From contig CAYMEW010000009.1 of NCBI GenBank assembly GCA_964389755.1, positions 1 to 64,000 of the forward strand: DNA of 64,000 nt, read 5' to 3'. The position numbers were made by a program, and so were the translations under genes. Shown here in pieces: positions 33,602 to 42,663 of the stretch. This DNA is from JBBSUQ01 sp964389755 (GTDB lineage: Bacteria; Bacteroidota; Bacteroidia; Flavobacteriales_D; Crocinitomicaceae). The notes under the pieces were generated by a model. The model was not told the DNA's origin. It was given only the letters and a program-made list of their open reading frames with translations, and searched no databases. How positions within the stretch are numbered: position 1 is the first letter of the stretch; every line of letters starts with the position of its first letter.

Positions 33602-35971
33602 ATGGCAGAACATTGTTATCACTGCGGAGATGCTGTCATTGGCCGGCCGATCGTTGCCGGTGGACACGCTTTTTGTTGTAATGGATGCAAAACGGTTTAT
33701 AAGCTTCTGAGTGAACATGCACTGACTGATTTTTATAAGCTGGAAGAAAAAGCCGGTAACCGGCCTTCCGGATCAGCGGCACATAAATATACGTTTCTGG
33801 ATGTGGATCACCTGCGTGCGCGCTATATTGCTTACGAAGATGAACAGGTGGCGCGCGTAACCCTGTTTTTGCCACAGATCCATTGCTCTTCATGTATTTA
33901 TTTATTGGAAAACATCAGCCGCATTGAGCCGGCTATCCGCAGTTGCCAGGTTAATTTTGTCCGGCGTGAAGCACATCTCGTTTTTGATCCGAAAAAGCTG
34001 AAGCTATCGGCACTCGCTACCTTACTTGATAATATCGGTTACGCACCTAATTTCGGAAAGCGTACGAATGACCGCCTGAAAACGGAAAAGAGATTCCTGT
34101 ACCGGATTGGCGTGGCGGGCTTCGCTTTTGGAAGCGTAATGCTTTGGAGTTTCCCGGAATACCTGGGCATCGGCAGGGACAACCCGGAATTTCGAAACTT
34201 TACATCCTGGCTTTCACTTTTAGTCTCTGTGCCGGTGATCTTTTTTTCAGCCTCTGCTTACTTCATTTCGGCCTGGAAGGCACTGCGCTTTAAAAGCCTG
34301 AACCTGGACGTTCCCATTGCGATCGGTATTCTGGCTCTTTACCTGCGTAGCGTGACGAGCATTTTACAGGGAGACGGCCCGGGTTACATGGATTCCTTTA
34401 CGGGCTTTGTGTTCTTTCTTCTCATTGGCAAGTGGTTCCAGGATAAAACCTATCGTAGTCTTTCTTTCGAACGCGACTATACAGCGTATTTTCCCGTTGC
34501 CGTAACCAGGCTAAGTGCGGGTGTCGAAGAGATTATAGAAATTGAAAAACTGGAGGTTAATGATCACATCCTGATCCGGAATGAAGAGGTAATTCCCTGT
34601 GACAGCCAGCTTTTTTCGGACAGCGCAACGATTGATTACAGTTTTGTGACCGGTGAATCCAACCCGGTGACGCGCAAAAAGGGCGACTTTATTTACGCCG
34701 GTGGTAAACTCATCGGTTCCCCCGTTGTGTTGAGCGTACAGAAAGAAAGCAGCAGAAGTCACCTTACAAGTCTTTGGAACGAAGCGGGGACGAAAAAAAT
34801 GATAAAAAAGAAAGGCGCAACTGACAGACTTTCCGTGTATTTCCTCGCCGGATTGTTACTTGTTGCTGCGCTAACGGGTATTTACTGGTACCTTGTCAAT
34901 CCACAGAACATGGTTCCGGCGGTTGTTTCCGTGCTCATCGTTGCCTGTCCGTGCGCACTTGCGCTATCCGGGCCGTTTGTTTATGGAAATACCATGCGTC
35001 TGCTCGGCCGAAAAGGTCTCTACCTGAAAAATACCGAAGTGATCGCTTCTATGCATGAGATCAGCGACATCGTTTTTGACAAAACCGGCACACTCACAGA
35101 ATCCGAACAGTTGCATCCGGTGTACGAAGGCCCGGAACTATCAATGGAGGAAAAACAGGCTGTTTACAGTCTTGCCTCGGCCTCCACACACCCGCTTTCG
35201 CGGGCAATTGCCCGTTATTTTTCAGAAAACGGGTTTTCAGCGGCTCCTGTCAGCGAATACCGCGAAATACCATCGATGGGCATTTCGGGAATCGTTGGAG
35301 GAAAGTCGCTTAAAATCGGGAATGCCGATTTCACGGGTACATCAGGCCGACAGGACTCCGGTACCACGGTGTTTTTCGATGTGGACGGGCGGAAGGGATC
35401 GTTTCGTTTTCAGTCCGAACTGCGCCCGGGCATCGGAGAATTGTTGTCGAAGCTGGGTGCTGCGTACCGGCTCCATTTGCTTTCCGGGGATCATCAAAGA
35501 GATCAACGGCTCACCGGTACTTTCCCTCCGGGAAGTGCGCTTTATTTCGGACAAACACCGCTTGAAAAACGCGCGTATGTACGCAGTTTACAGCAAGAGG
35601 GGCGCGTGGTGCTGATGATCGGTGACGGCCTGAACGACTCCGGAGCGCTCACTTCCGCCGATGTGGGAATAGCGCTGTCGGAAGACATGTTTCGGTTCAC
35701 TCCCTCCTCCGACGCGATCCTGGAAGCGTCACAACTTACAAGATTATCCGAATTTCTCGATATTACCCGCTTCGCAAGGGTTGCTTTGATCACCTGTTAT
35801 ACATTCAGCATTTTGTATAATCTGCTCGGCCTTGCATTCGCCGTGTCCGCGCAACTCACTCCACTTTTTGCAGCCATCCTGATGCCGCTCAGTTCCATGA
35901 CCATCGTGATGCTGAGTACCGTGCTTGTTCTTTGGCATGGCCGCGGATTCTCCAAAATTTCAAAAAGCTGA
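33602..35971 (+). CDS. ccoI: Copper-translocating P-type ATPase CcoI (FixI)
   Basis: A 789-residue inner-membrane P1B ATPase that supplies copper for the cbb3 oxidase by exporting it to the periplasm. In order: an N-terminal Cys-rich metal-binding segment (CYHCGD, CCNGCK; about 5-30), a ferredoxin-like metal domain with CSSCIY (about 98-103), transmembrane helices, the TGES actuator motif, the ion-binding CPCAL in ACPCALALS, the phosphorylation site DKTGTLT, and GDGLNDSGAL. The start ATG is three bases after hemN. The position upstream of ccoS and ccoNO supports the FixI assignment over a general copper exporter. Confidence 0.95.
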   Translation: MAEHCYHCGDAVIGRPIVAGGHAFCCNGCKTVYKLLSEHALTDFYKLEEKAGNRPSGSAAHKYTFLDVDHLRARYIAYEDEQVARVTLFLPQIHCSSCIYLLENISRIEPAIRSCQVNFVRREAHLVFDPKKLKLSALATLLDNIGYAPNFGKRTNDRLKTEKRFLYRIGVAGFAFGSVMLWSFPEYLGIGRDNPEFRNFTSWLSLLVSVPVIFFSASAYFISAWKALRFKSLNLDVPIAIGILALYLRSVTSILQGDGPGYMDSFTGFVFFLLIGKWFQDKTYRSLSFERDYTAYFPVAVTRLSAGVEEIIEIEKLEVNDHILIRNEEVIPCDSQLFSDSATIDYSFVTGESNPVTRKKGDFIYAGGKLIGSPVVLSVQKESSRSHLTSLWNEAGTKKMIKKKGATDRLSVYFLAGLLLVAALTGIYWYLVNPQNMVPAVVSVLIVACPCALALSGPFVYGNTMRLLGRKGLYLKNTEVIASMHEISDIVFDKTGTLTESEQLHPVYEGPELSMEEKQAVYSLASASTHPLSRAIARYFSENGFSAAPVSEYREIPSMGISGIVGGKSLKIGNADFTGTSGRQDSGTTVFFDVDGRKGSFRFQSELRPGIGELLSKLGAAYRLHLLSGDHQRDQRLTGTFPPGSALYFGQTPLEKRAYVRSLQQEGRVVLMIGDGLNDSGALTSADVGIALSEDMFRFTPSSDAILEASQLTRLSEFLDITRFARVALITCYTFSILYNLLGLAFAVSAQLTPLFAAILMPLSSMTIVMLSTVLVLWHGRGFSKISKS

Positions 35972-35980
35972 TAAAAGTCA
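35969..35980. promoter_or_regulatory. Degenerate Fnr-like site upstream of ccoS
   Basis: TGATAAAAGTCA matches the hemN palindrome TGACAAATGTCA at 10 of 12 positions. It overlaps the ccoI stop codon. Its centre is 63.5 bases before the A of the ccoS ATG, where the start site is predicted, near a class I position. A different inverted repeat (GGAGTC / GACTCC, 35996-36012) lies closer. Confidence 0.35.
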
Positions 35981-36037
35981 GTTTTTAAGCTAACCGGAGT
36001 CATTTCGACTCCATGACAATCTCATGACATTTGCAGC

Positions 36038-36223
36038 ATGGGAATGATTTATATAATGCTCATCGTTAGCCTGCTGATCGCTTTGTTTTTTCTCTTTTCT
36101 TTTTTCTGGGCAACGGGAAACGGGCAGTTCGAAGATGACTACTCACCTTCGGTTCGCATCCTTTTCGAAGACGAAAACAATCAAAAATCTAATACATACA
36201 CGGATGGAAATACAGAAGTTTAA
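36038..36223 (+). CDS. ccoS: cbb3 oxidase maturation protein CcoS
   Basis: A 61-residue single-span membrane protein. It opens with MGMIYIMLIVSLLIALFF, a transmembrane helix, and continues with FWATGNGQFEDDYSP, the CcoS signature: the small protein needed to put heme b and copper in cbb3 oxidase. The gene overlaps the start of ccoNO by 20 bases. A GACATTTG box (36026-36033, near TAnnTTTG) lies just before the ATG, so a separate leaderless transcript may begin here. Confidence 0.93.
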   Translation: MGMIYIMLIVSLLIALFFLFSFFWATGNGQFEDDYSPSVRILFEDENNQKSNTYTDGNTEV

Positions 36224-38396
36224 TTACGACAACAAGATCGTAAAGTACTTTGCTTATGCAACCATTATCTGGGGAATCACCGGGATGCTGGTTGGACTTA
36301 TTGCCGCGCTTCAGCTGGCTTTTCCCGAATTTTTCAACGATTACCTCGGCTTTAGCTTTATTTCCTTCGGCCGTATTCGTCCGCTTCACACGAATGCGGT
36401 GATCTTCGCATTTGTCGGGAACGGGATCTTTACAGGTGTTTACTATTCGCTGCAGCGGCTGCTAAAAACGCGCATGTGGAGCGATAAACTCAGCTACATT
36501 AATTTCTGGGGCTGGCAATTCATTATCGTATGTGCAGTAGCCACTCTGCCGCTCGGAATCACGTCATCCAAGGAGTACGCAGAACTCGAGTGGTGGATCG
36601 ATATCCTGATCGCAGGCATCTGGGTAGTTTGGGGCTGGAACATGTTCGCAACTATTCTGCACCGCCGTGTAAAACACCTGTACGTTGCTATCTGGTTCTA
36701 CATCGCGACCTTCGTGACCGTTGCCATATTGCACATCTTCAATTCCTTTGAATTACCCGTTTCCTTTCTGAAAAGCTACTCCTGGTACGCGGGAGTTCAG
36801 GACGCCCTTGTTCAATGGTGGTACGGACACAACGCCGTAGCGTTCTTCCTTACTACTCCTTACCTGGGACTGATGTATTATTTCGTGCCGAAAGCAGCGC
36901 AGCGCCCGGTTTACTCTTACCGACTTTCCATCATTCACTTCTGGGCGCTCATCTTTATCTATATCTGGGCGGGGCCGCACCACTTACTTTATACCTCACT
37001 TCCGGACTGGGCACAAAGTCTCGGGGTCGTGTTTTCAATCATGCTCATCGCTCCTTCCTGGGGTGGAATGCTGAACGGTCTGCTCACCCTGCGGGGTGCC
37101 TGGGATCGCGTGCGCGACGATGTAACTCTGAAGTTTATGGTTGTGGCACTTACCTGTTACGGAATGGCCACTTTCGAAGGACCGATGCTATCGCTGAAAA
37201 ATGTGAACATGATCTCGCACTTTACCGACTGGACCATTGCACACGTGCACGTCGGCGGACTGGGCTGGAACGGAATGCTGACTTTCGGAATGCTTTACTG
37301 GCTTTTCCCGAAACTTTTCCGGACACAACTCTATTCTAAGAAAATGGCCAACCAGCATTTCTGGATCGCCACGCTGGGAATCATTCTTTATGCCATTCCG
37401 ATGTATATCGCCGGGTTCATGCAGGGCCTGATGTGGCAGGATTTTAACCCGGACGGAACACTGGTAAATGCAGACTTCCTGAAAACCGTAACGGCGCTGA
37501 AACCTTTCTACGTGCTGCGTTCTCTCGGTGGCCTGCTCTTTATTACCGGAACGGTAATGATGTTCTATAACCTGCTCAAAACAGCGCGTGCCGGTAGCTT
37601 CCTGGCCAACGAACCGGCAGAGGCTCCGGTATTGAACGAAGCAATCGTGAAACATAAGGGTGAGTACTGGCATCGCGCGATCGAACGACGTCCGGTCCGT
37701 TTTATGATCCTCAGTATTATCGTCGTTGCAATCGGCGGACTGGTAGAGATCGTGCCGACACTGATCGTCAAAAGCAATGTACCGACCATCGCCAGCGTGA
37801 AACCGTATACGCCGCTCGAACTGGAAGGACGCGATCTGTATGTGCGCGAAGGCTGTTACAACTGCCATTCACAGATGGTGCGTCCCCTGCGCTTCGAAAC
37901 CGCGCGTTACGGCGAATATTCCAAATCCGGTGAATTTGTCTACGATCACCCTTTCCAATGGGGATCAAAACGCACCGGTCCGGACCTCGCCCGCGAAGGC
38001 GGACTGCGTAGTAACTACTGGCATTATCAGCACATGACGCGTCCGAAAGATGTTTCACCCGGATCCATTATGCCGGCCTATACCTGGCTAAAAGAAGATG
38101 ACCTCGACCGGACGCTGCTTGCGAAAAAGATCCGGGCCATGCAAAAACTCGGTGTTCCTTACCCGAATGGTTACGACAAACAGGCGGAAGCGGACCTTGA
38201 AGTACAGGCACGGGAAATCGCCGCGGATATTTTCGACAACCTGCCCGAAGAAATGCGCCAACAAATGGATCGAAAGGCGGAGATCGCCAGGTTGAAGCGA
38301 AAGGAAGTGGTGGCACTCATCGCTTACCTGCAACGCCTTGGTACGGATATCAAAGCCAAACAACAAACAGTCAGTACAAACCCCGAAAAACAGTAA
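36204..38396 (+). CDS. ccoNO: cbb3-type cytochrome c oxidase fused subunits I/II
   Basis: A 730-residue fusion of CcoN and CcoO, the usual form in Bacteroidota. CcoN (residues 1 to about 480) is the twelve-helix heme-copper catalytic subunit that reduces oxygen, with the histidines in IRPLHTNAVIF, WYGHNAVAFFLT, GPHHLLYTSLP and IAHVHVGGLGWNG. A linker of one or more helices leads to CcoO, a monoheme cytochrome c with CYNCH at 551-555 and the axial Met probably in GSIMPAYTWL. The enzyme works at low oxygen with high affinity. ATG 36204 is chosen since the protein starts MEIQKFNYDN; the longer open frame upstream lies within ccoS. Confidence 0.97.
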   Translation: MEIQKFNYDNKIVKYFAYATIIWGITGMLVGLIAALQLAFPEFFNDYLGFSFISFGRIRPLHTNAVIFAFVGNGIFTGVYYSLQRLLKTRMWSDKLSYINFWGWQFIIVCAVATLPLGITSSKEYAELEWWIDILIAGIWVVWGWNMFATILHRRVKHLYVAIWFYIATFVTVAILHIFNSFELPVSFLKSYSWYAGVQDALVQWWYGHNAVAFFLTTPYLGLMYYFVPKAAQRPVYSYRLSIIHFWALIFIYIWAGPHHLLYTSLPDWAQSLGVVFSIMLIAPSWGGMLNGLLTLRGAWDRVRDDVTLKFMVVALTCYGMATFEGPMLSLKNVNMISHFTDWTIAHVHVGGLGWNGMLTFGMLYWLFPKLFRTQLYSKKMANQHFWIATLGIILYAIPMYIAGFMQGLMWQDFNPDGTLVNADFLKTVTALKPFYVLRSLGGLLFITGTVMMFYNLLKTARAGSFLANEPAEAPVLNEAIVKHKGEYWHRAIERRPVRFMILSIIVVAIGGLVEIVPTLIVKSNVPTIASVKPYTPLELEGRDLYVREGCYNCHSQMVRPLRFETARYGEYSKSGEFVYDHPFQWGSKRTGPDLAREGGLRSNYWHYQHMTRPKDVSPGSIMPAYTWLKEDDLDRTLLAKKIRAMQKLGVPYPNGYDKQAEADLEVQAREIAADIFDNLPEEMRQQMDRKAEIARLKRKEVVALIAYLQRLGTDIKAKQQTVSTNPEKQ

Positions 38397-38399
38397 GCC

Positions 38400-38612
38400 A
38401 TGTTGCGATTTATCAAACATAACCTGACAGGTATCCATGGAGTGGAGATCTTCCCGATGCTGTCTTTACTCATATTCGTTCTGTTCTTCATCATTGTGCT
38501 TATGCGCGTCATTCGGATGAATAGATCAGAAGTGAACGAACTAAGTGCTATTCCCCTGCAGGACGAAAGCCTGAACGAAGCGATTCTTACACCAGAAAAC
38601 AAAAAAGCATGA
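38400..38612 (+). CDS. Small CcoQ-like subunit
   Basis: A 70-residue protein with one transmembrane helix (about residues 19-40, FPMLSLLIFVLFFIIVLMRV) and an acidic C-terminus. Size, topology and place between ccoNO and ccoP fit the small CcoQ subunit that stabilises the cbb3 complex. There is little sequence conservation in this family, so position is the main argument. It overlaps the ccoP start by four bases (ATGA). Confidence 0.7.
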   Translation: MLRFIKHNLTGIHGVEIFPMLSLLIFVLFFIIVLMRVIRMNRSEVNELSAIPLQDESLNEAILTPENKKA

Positions 38613-40033
38613 AAAAGTACGGAATTCTTACACTGCTCGCTTTTCTGTTCATAAAGCCACTTTGGGCGCAGGACGGAGAAAAGCTTTTCCAGGCAAAGTG
38701 CAATACCTGTCACATGGTCGACAAAAACTCGACAGGACCACTGCTAAAGGGTGTAAAACAAAAATGGGAAGATGCCGGAGAAGGTGAACTGCTTTACGAC
38801 TGGGTTCATAATTCCAAAACGCTGATCCTTTCCGGGAAAAGTAAAATGGCTGCCGCGATCCGGGATTACAGTCCTACGGAAATGCCGGCACAGAATGTGT
38901 CCAATGAAGAGATCGATGCGATCCTGTCCTATATTGACAGTTATGCTCCTGAAACTGGTCCGCCGCCTGGCGAAGTGATCGTTGATCCGGTGCTATCGAA
39001 ACCGGATTATGAGCAAAACCTGAACCTGTTCTATGCCTTACTGGTTGCCACGGTTGTACTGCTGTTCGCAATTATCCTGATCTCCAGATCCATTACCACG
39101 TTGGTGCGGTCTGATTATTTTCGGGAGAAGCTGGAAGAACAAAGTAAAGACCGTCTGGGCTTAAAAGCGATCATCACGATCATTACCCTTGGGAGTTTAC
39201 TGTTCGCTAATCCCGCCCGTGCTTTAACCTTCGTACGTGCCGGTGAAACCAGTGAAAAAACGCCCTGGCTACTCGTTGAAGCAGTGGATATTTACGTCCT
39301 CATCCTGGTGAACATGATTTTGCTCGGAGTTCTGGTGTACCTGCGCCGTTTATTCAACGGGTTTATGCGCATGGCAGTTCCTCCGAAAGAAAAACCGGTT
39401 GAGAAACCGGCCGGTGAAACTTTCCGCAAGATCGGCGCCATTTTGACGGACGTTGTGCCGGTGGAAGAAGAAGAAAAGATCCTGATGGATCACGAATACG
39501 ACGGAATTCATGAACTGGATAATAACTTGCCGCCCTGGTGGGTATGGGGATTCTATATTTCCATTGCATTTGCGGTCGTATATCTCTTTAATTATCACGT
39601 ATTGAAAACATCGGACCTGCAACTGGAGGCTTACAACCGGGATATGAAGCAGGCACAGCATGACATCGATGCGTATCTCGCGGAAATGGCCATGAACGTG
39701 GATGAAACAAACGCCACGGTATTAACGGAGGGTTCCGACATCAGTGCCGGCAAAAGCCTTTTCCAAAATAACTGCATTGCCTGTCACAATCCGAATGGGG
39801 AGGGAAATATCGGGCCGAACCTGACAGACGATTACTGGATTTACGGACCGGACGTCAAAGATCTGTTCAAAACGATTAAAAAAGGAACGTCAAACGGAAT
39901 GCCCGAACACGCATCCAAACTAAATCCGGTTCAGATCCAGCAGGTGGCCTCTTTTGTGCTCTCATTGCCTTTCAAAGAAGGAAAGGAGCCGCAGGGTACC
40001 CGTTATGAAGAAAATAGGAATACAGTCGATTAA
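38609..40033 (+). CDS. ccoP: cbb3 oxidase subunit CcoP with extra N-terminal cytochrome c domain
   Basis: A 474-residue membrane-anchored cytochrome. A signal peptide (cut after LWAQ) is followed by a cytochrome c domain with heme motif CNTCH at 31-35 and a candidate axial Met (MPAQNVS near 93). Then come transmembrane helices (about 135-155, 185-205 and 222-245), the CcoP N-terminal segment DGIHELDNNLPPWWVWGFY, another helix, and a C-terminal cytochrome c domain with CIACH at 389-393 and NGMPEHA as axial Met. The first domain and extra helices are an addition to simple CcoP. It delivers electrons to CcoO/CcoN. Confidence 0.92.
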   Translation: MKKYGILTLLAFLFIKPLWAQDGEKLFQAKCNTCHMVDKNSTGPLLKGVKQKWEDAGEGELLYDWVHNSKTLILSGKSKMAAAIRDYSPTEMPAQNVSNEEIDAILSYIDSYAPETGPPPGEVIVDPVLSKPDYEQNLNLFYALLVATVVLLFAIILISRSITTLVRSDYFREKLEEQSKDRLGLKAIITIITLGSLLFANPARALTFVRAGETSEKTPWLLVEAVDIYVLILVNMILLGVLVYLRRLFNGFMRMAVPPKEKPVEKPAGETFRKIGAILTDVVPVEEEEKILMDHEYDGIHELDNNLPPWWVWGFYISIAFAVVYLFNYHVLKTSDLQLEAYNRDMKQAQHDIDAYLAEMAMNVDETNATVLTEGSDISAGKSLFQNNCIACHNPNGEGNIGPNLTDDYWIYGPDVKDLFKTIKKGTSNGMPEHASKLNPVQIQQVASFVLSLPFKEGKEPQGTRYEENRNTVD

Positions 40034-40048
40034 GCCAATATCGAAAAC

Positions 40049-41443
40049 ATGGAAAGCGAGCAGGAATTCAGAGATCACATTGCCACGGTGAATGAAAAAG
40101 GCAAACGCATCTGGGTTTTTCCGAAAAAACCGTCAGGCAGGTATTACACACGCAGAAAATGGCTGAGTTATTTTCTGCTCGCTTTCTTGTTTGCCGCACC
40201 GCACATTCGTATTGGCGGCGAGCCCATGCTCCTGTTCAATGTACTGCAACGCAAGTTCGTACTCTTCGGGAAAGTGTTCTGGCCGCAGGATATGTACCTG
40301 TTTGCGCTCACCCTGATCGTCGGAATTGTGTTTGTTATCCTTTTTACAATCATATACGGACGCCTTTTCTGTGGCTGGGTGTGCCCGCAAACGATCTTTA
40401 TGGAAATGGTTTTCCGCCGTATCGAATACTGGATAGACGGAGATCGCGCTTACCAGCAAAAACTCGCAGCAATGCCCTGGACGCGCGAAAAAATCCTCAA
40501 GCGCGTTGCCAAACATACCCTTTTCTGGCTCCTTTCTTTCCTGATTGCAAATACCTTCCTGGCGTATATTGTCGGCGCCGACGAACTCTGGAAGATCCAA
40601 ACGGACCCGGTTGGGGCGCACCTCGGAGGATTCGTTGCAATCATCGTATTCACAAGCATTTTTTACTTTGTATTCGCATTCATGCGCGAGCAGGTCTGCA
40701 CGACGATCTGTCCTTACGGACGCCTGCAGGGTGTGCTGCTCGATGCCAATTCAATGGTGATTGCATACGATCACAAGCGGGGTGAAAAGCGCGGCAAATT
40801 CCGAAAAAATGAAGACCGTGCCGCTGTCGGAAAAGGCGATTGCATCGACTGCCTGCAATGTGTGCACGTGTGCCCGACCGGAATCGATATTCGCAATGGC
40901 ACGCAACTCGAATGTGTAAACTGCACGGCTTGCATCGATGCCTGCGACCACATGATGGATGGTGTAGGGCTTGAGCGCGGACTCATCCGTTTTGTTTCGG
41001 AAAACGGTATTCAAAAACGCACGCCCTTCGAGTGGACGCGTCGCGTAAAAGCTTATACGGTCTTATTAGTTGCTATGCTGGGTGTACTCGTAACACTGCT
41101 TGTAACCCGCAGGGACTTTGAGACCACAATCATCAGGCAGCGCGGAACAACCTACCAGATCACCGGGAAGGGAATGGTCAGCAACATATTTGAGATCGAC
41201 CTGACCAATAAAACACGGAAAGCGCACATCGTTGACCTGGTTCTTGAAGACGAGTTAGGTACGATCCGTACCGTTACCGATACGCTGAAGTTGCCGGCGG
41301 AAGGAATTCTGAAAGAACGTTTCATCGTGGAATTACCGATGGGTGCGATCACCGATGGAAAACGCGTACTCACATTGCGGGTAATGAGTAACGGAAAAGA
41401 AATTCAACGGGTCCGGACTAAATTCATCGGGCCATCACTTTAA
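40049..41443 (+). CDS. ccoG: cbb3 oxidase accessory protein CcoG (FixG/RdxA)
   Basis: A 464-residue inner-membrane iron-sulfur protein needed for copper reduction during cbb3 oxidase assembly. It has about five transmembrane helices, a conserved CGWVCPQTIFME segment (residues about 109-120), and a cytosolic double 4Fe-4S region: CTTICPYGRLQG, then CIDCLQCVHVCPTGIDIR and CVNCTACIDACD. The C-terminal domain is an immunoglobulin-like fold in the periplasm. Its start is 15 bases after ccoP, and ccoH follows after 9 bases. Confidence 0.95.
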   Translation: MESEQEFRDHIATVNEKGKRIWVFPKKPSGRYYTRRKWLSYFLLAFLFAAPHIRIGGEPMLLFNVLQRKFVLFGKVFWPQDMYLFALTLIVGIVFVILFTIIYGRLFCGWVCPQTIFMEMVFRRIEYWIDGDRAYQQKLAAMPWTREKILKRVAKHTLFWLLSFLIANTFLAYIVGADELWKIQTDPVGAHLGGFVAIIVFTSIFYFVFAFMREQVCTTICPYGRLQGVLLDANSMVIAYDHKRGEKRGKFRKNEDRAAVGKGDCIDCLQCVHVCPTGIDIRNGTQLECVNCTACIDACDHMMDGVGLERGLIRFVSENGIQKRTPFEWTRRVKAYTVLLVAMLGVLVTLLVTRRDFETTIIRQRGTTYQITGKGMVSNIFEIDLTNKTRKAHIVDLVLEDELGTIRTVTDTLKLPAEGILKERFIVELPMGAITDGKRVLTLRVMSNGKEIQRVRTKFIGPSL

Positions 41444-41452
41444 AAGAATAGC

Positions 41453-41872
41453 ATGAACTGGGGAAAAGGAATAGTGATCGGAATGGGGCTCTTTATGGCC
41501 TTCATCGTGATTTTAGTGGTCCGCCTGCTGCAACAGGATGTGGACCTCGAACGGGAAGATTATTACCAGCGCGAGATTGGCTATCAATCGGATAAGGAAG
41601 CGCTGGAGAATGCCGCGGAACTTGATTTTCCGGTCCGGATCGAAAAACAGGCCGGACAATTGCTCATCGACCTGGGACAAGAGAAGATTGAACAGGTTTC
41701 GGTGGAGTTCAGGCGTCCGAACGACAGTCACGGAGACCTGTTTTTCCGGATGGATACACTGCGCGAACTGGTGATCCCGCTTGCGAAATTTCAAAAAGGA
41801 GTTTACAATGTCGGGATAACCTATGTATATGCGGGTAAAAAGTGCCTGCAACAATCACAGATCTATATTTGA
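41453..41872 (+). CDS. ccoH: FixH/CcoH family assembly protein
   Basis: A 139-residue protein with one N-terminal transmembrane helix (about residues 4-24) and a periplasmic domain. The motif REDYYQREIGYQ just after the helix is typical of the Bacteroidota FixH family, which is required for cbb3 oxidase stability. The C-terminal part (VSVEFRRPNDSHGDLFFRMD) resembles the beta-sandwich of FixH. Its TGA stop overlaps the ATG of the next gene by one base. Confidence 0.88.
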   Translation: MNWGKGIVIGMGLFMAFIVILVVRLLQQDVDLEREDYYQREIGYQSDKEALENAAELDFPVRIEKQAGQLLIDLGQEKIEQVSVEFRRPNDSHGDLFFRMDTLRELVIPLAKFQKGVYNVGITYVYAGKKCLQQSQIYI

Positions 41873-42621
41873 TGTCATCCTTGTTGTCCACATCTTTTTT
41901 ACTGGGAATCGGTTCGATGTTTCACTGTGTCGGTATGTGCGGACCGTTGGCCATGACGATTCCCTTCGGAAAACGCTCGTTCTTTCACCTGTTGAGCGGA
42001 CTGATACTCTATAATACAGGAAGAATCCTGGTTTATACAGCGTTGGGCCTGATCGTGGGCAGTGCCGGACTTTCGCTCGGTTTGTTCGGATTTTTTCAAT
42101 GGATCAGTATCCTTGCCGGAGTTTTGATGATCCTGTTTGCATGGCGAAAATGGCTTTCGGGAAGTTTTGTGGGAAAACTGCCCGTGCAGGGAGTTTACCG
42201 ACTCGTCAGCCGCCTGATGAAAAGTGCAAAGACCTATCCGCGCGTTTTGCGCATTTTTTTAATGGGAGTGATCAATGGATTACTTCCCTGTGGAATGGTT
42301 TACCTGGCCCTGTTGAATGCTTTTTCGGGCGGAACGGCTGTTTCGGGTGCATTTTCCATGTTGTTCTTCGGACTGGGAACACTTCCGGTAATGTTCTTCC
42401 TTGGCTGGTCAGCAAACCGTTTATCAACCGGAATACGTCGGTTATTCGGGAAAATGCTTCCTTATGCATTGACAATCATTGGTTTACTGGTAATCCTGCG
42501 CGGATTGAATCTGGGCATTCCCTATGTGAGCCCCGCTGTAAAGCAATCTGACACTCAAACACTGGAGAACAAAACCGATTTCGAATTCGAATACTGTCAT
42601 TTACCTGCAAACTACAAGTAA
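41872..42621 (+). CDS. SafE/TauE-like membrane protein of cbb3 locus
   Basis: A 249-residue inner-membrane protein with about six helices. The signature HCVGMCGPLAM in the first helical region and GLLPCGMVYLAL in the second half resemble the paired Cys motifs of the UreH-like/DsbD-related transporters found next to cbb3 genes, which may handle copper (inference). The start ATG overlaps the ccoH stop (TGATG), and the longer frame from 41842 lies inside ccoH. It is the last gene of the cco cluster. Confidence 0.85.
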   Translation: MSSLLSTSFLLGIGSMFHCVGMCGPLAMTIPFGKRSFFHLLSGLILYNTGRILVYTALGLIVGSAGLSLGLFGFFQWISILAGVLMILFAWRKWLSGSFVGKLPVQGVYRLVSRLMKSAKTYPRVLRIFLMGVINGLLPCGMVYLALLNAFSGGTAVSGAFSMLFFGLGTLPVMFFLGWSANRLSTGIRRLFGKMLPYALTIIGLLVILRGLNLGIPYVSPAVKQSDTQTLENKTDFEFEYCHLPANYK

Positions 42622-42631
42622 AATGGATCAG

Positions 42632-42656
42632 GCCGGTGTATTTCGCATACGCCGGC
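42632..42656. terminator. Stem-loop between convergent safE-like and hemH genes
   Basis: GCCGGTGTAT (42632-42641) pairs with ATACGCCGGC (42647-42656) with one G-U pair, around TTCGC. No T-run follows on either strand, so efficiency as a terminator is uncertain, but it is the only structure in the 42-base gap. Confidence 0.4.
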
Positions 42657-42663
42657 GATTCAT

